64,000 nucleotides of DNA, from contig CAYPTY010000001.1 in assembly GCA_964413935.1 (NCBI GenBank), positions 124,001-188,000 on the forward strand, written 5' to 3'. A program made the position numbers and the translations under genes. A model generated the notes under the pieces. It was not told the origin of the DNA. It saw only the letters and a program-made list of their open reading frames with translations, and searched no databases. Of the stretch, positions 63,942 to 64,000 are shown piece by piece. This DNA is from CAYPTY01 sp964413935 (GTDB lineage: Bacteria; Bacteroidota; Rhodothermia; Balneolales; Balneolaceae). Numbering within the stretch: position 1 is the stretch's first letter; each line of letters opens with the position of its first letter.

Positions 63942-64000
63942 AGTAATTCCTTAAATCATTTCTCTTGTTTCCCTGTAGTACACCAATATCATGCCAAACC

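Noticed and set aside
63942..64000. Sigma-54-like element upstream of clpB
   Set aside because: TTGGCAT and a later TTGG have 9 bp between the GG pairs instead of the 10 bp required, and the -12 GC is missing.
1..64000. tRNA, rRNA, tmRNA genes
   Set aside because: No cloverleaf, CCA-ended or rRNA-like stretch was noticed on either strand by eye; a covariance-model scan was not possible.

Overview
The window looks like chromosome of a member of the Balneolota, or of a close relative in the Bacteroidota/Rhodothermota group. The grounds are type IX secretion components (PorU and PorV side by side, plus a secreted protein with a C-terminal sorting tail), families typical of that group (DUF4835, DUF5683, DUF4199), at least one textbook Bacteroidetes-type promoter (TTTG, 19 bp, TAnnTTTG, before rplU), few strong Shine-Dalgarno sequences and frequent ATGA stop/start overlaps. 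No rRNA, tRNA, CRISPR array, prophage or complete insertion sequence was seen. No gap between genes exceeds 300 bp.

Layout. 0-10.4 kb, minus strand: a surface-polysaccharide/sulfur block (SLBB export protein, wecB, wecC, SLC13-type transporter, cysQ, partial cysC), preceded by a pair of outer-membrane proteins. 10.4-19 kb: a DUF4835 protein, then an electron-transfer module (etfB, etfA, fixC-like and fixX-like ETF:quinone oxidoreductase parts, two acyl-CoA dehydrogenases of which one is glutaryl-CoA-type). This module is interrupted by a four-helix-bundle gene and by a VapBC-like toxin-antitoxin pair. 19-31.9 kb: stress and housekeeping genes (universal stress protein, a hydrolase-like protein without its nucleophile, DinB-like, AlkD-like, HEAT-cyclophilin lipoprotein, LexA, rplU-rpmA, FAH, M23 peptidase, RidA, two TPR lipoproteins). 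31.9-34.3 kb: a trans-sulfuration-type enzyme and a thiolase. 34.5-52.3 kb: porU, porV, a secreted M6-like protein with a destroyed zinc motif, a metallopeptidase/propeller/barrel fusion, DUF5683, PASTA, rpe, phoH, an MBL hydrolase, purine nucleoside phosphorylase and an SMP-30 lipoprotein. 52.3-64 kb: acyl-CoA carboxylase beta, an unknown acidic protein, an ABC ATPase, M29 aminopeptidase, a membrane LuxR regulator with DUF4199, a thioredoxin-like protein, MscS, an SbtA-type permease and ClpB.

The most unusual signal is a family of degenerate intergenic arrays with a strict 7-bp period, found at seven places (264-298, 2862-2882, 13305-13386, 14724-14772, 15161-15210, 16286-16320, 18901-18959). 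Two of them, in opposite orientation, bracket an AT-rich four-helix-bundle (23S rRNA intervening-sequence/Avd-like) gene that sits between fixC and fixX. Two others are paired inward as hairpin-like inverted arrays. This resembles a mobile cassette with heptad-array ends plus solo, miniature-element-like copies. A second, unrelated composite repeat flanks the AlkD-like gene on both sides.

Functionally, ETF and ETF:quinone oxidoreductase would pass electrons from the two acyl-CoA dehydrogenases to quinone. The thiolase and acyl-CoA carboxylase fit the same acyl-CoA metabolism. The PorU/PorV block handles secretion and surface attachment of sorting-tail proteins. All functional calls rest on motif recognition by eye; no database search was run.
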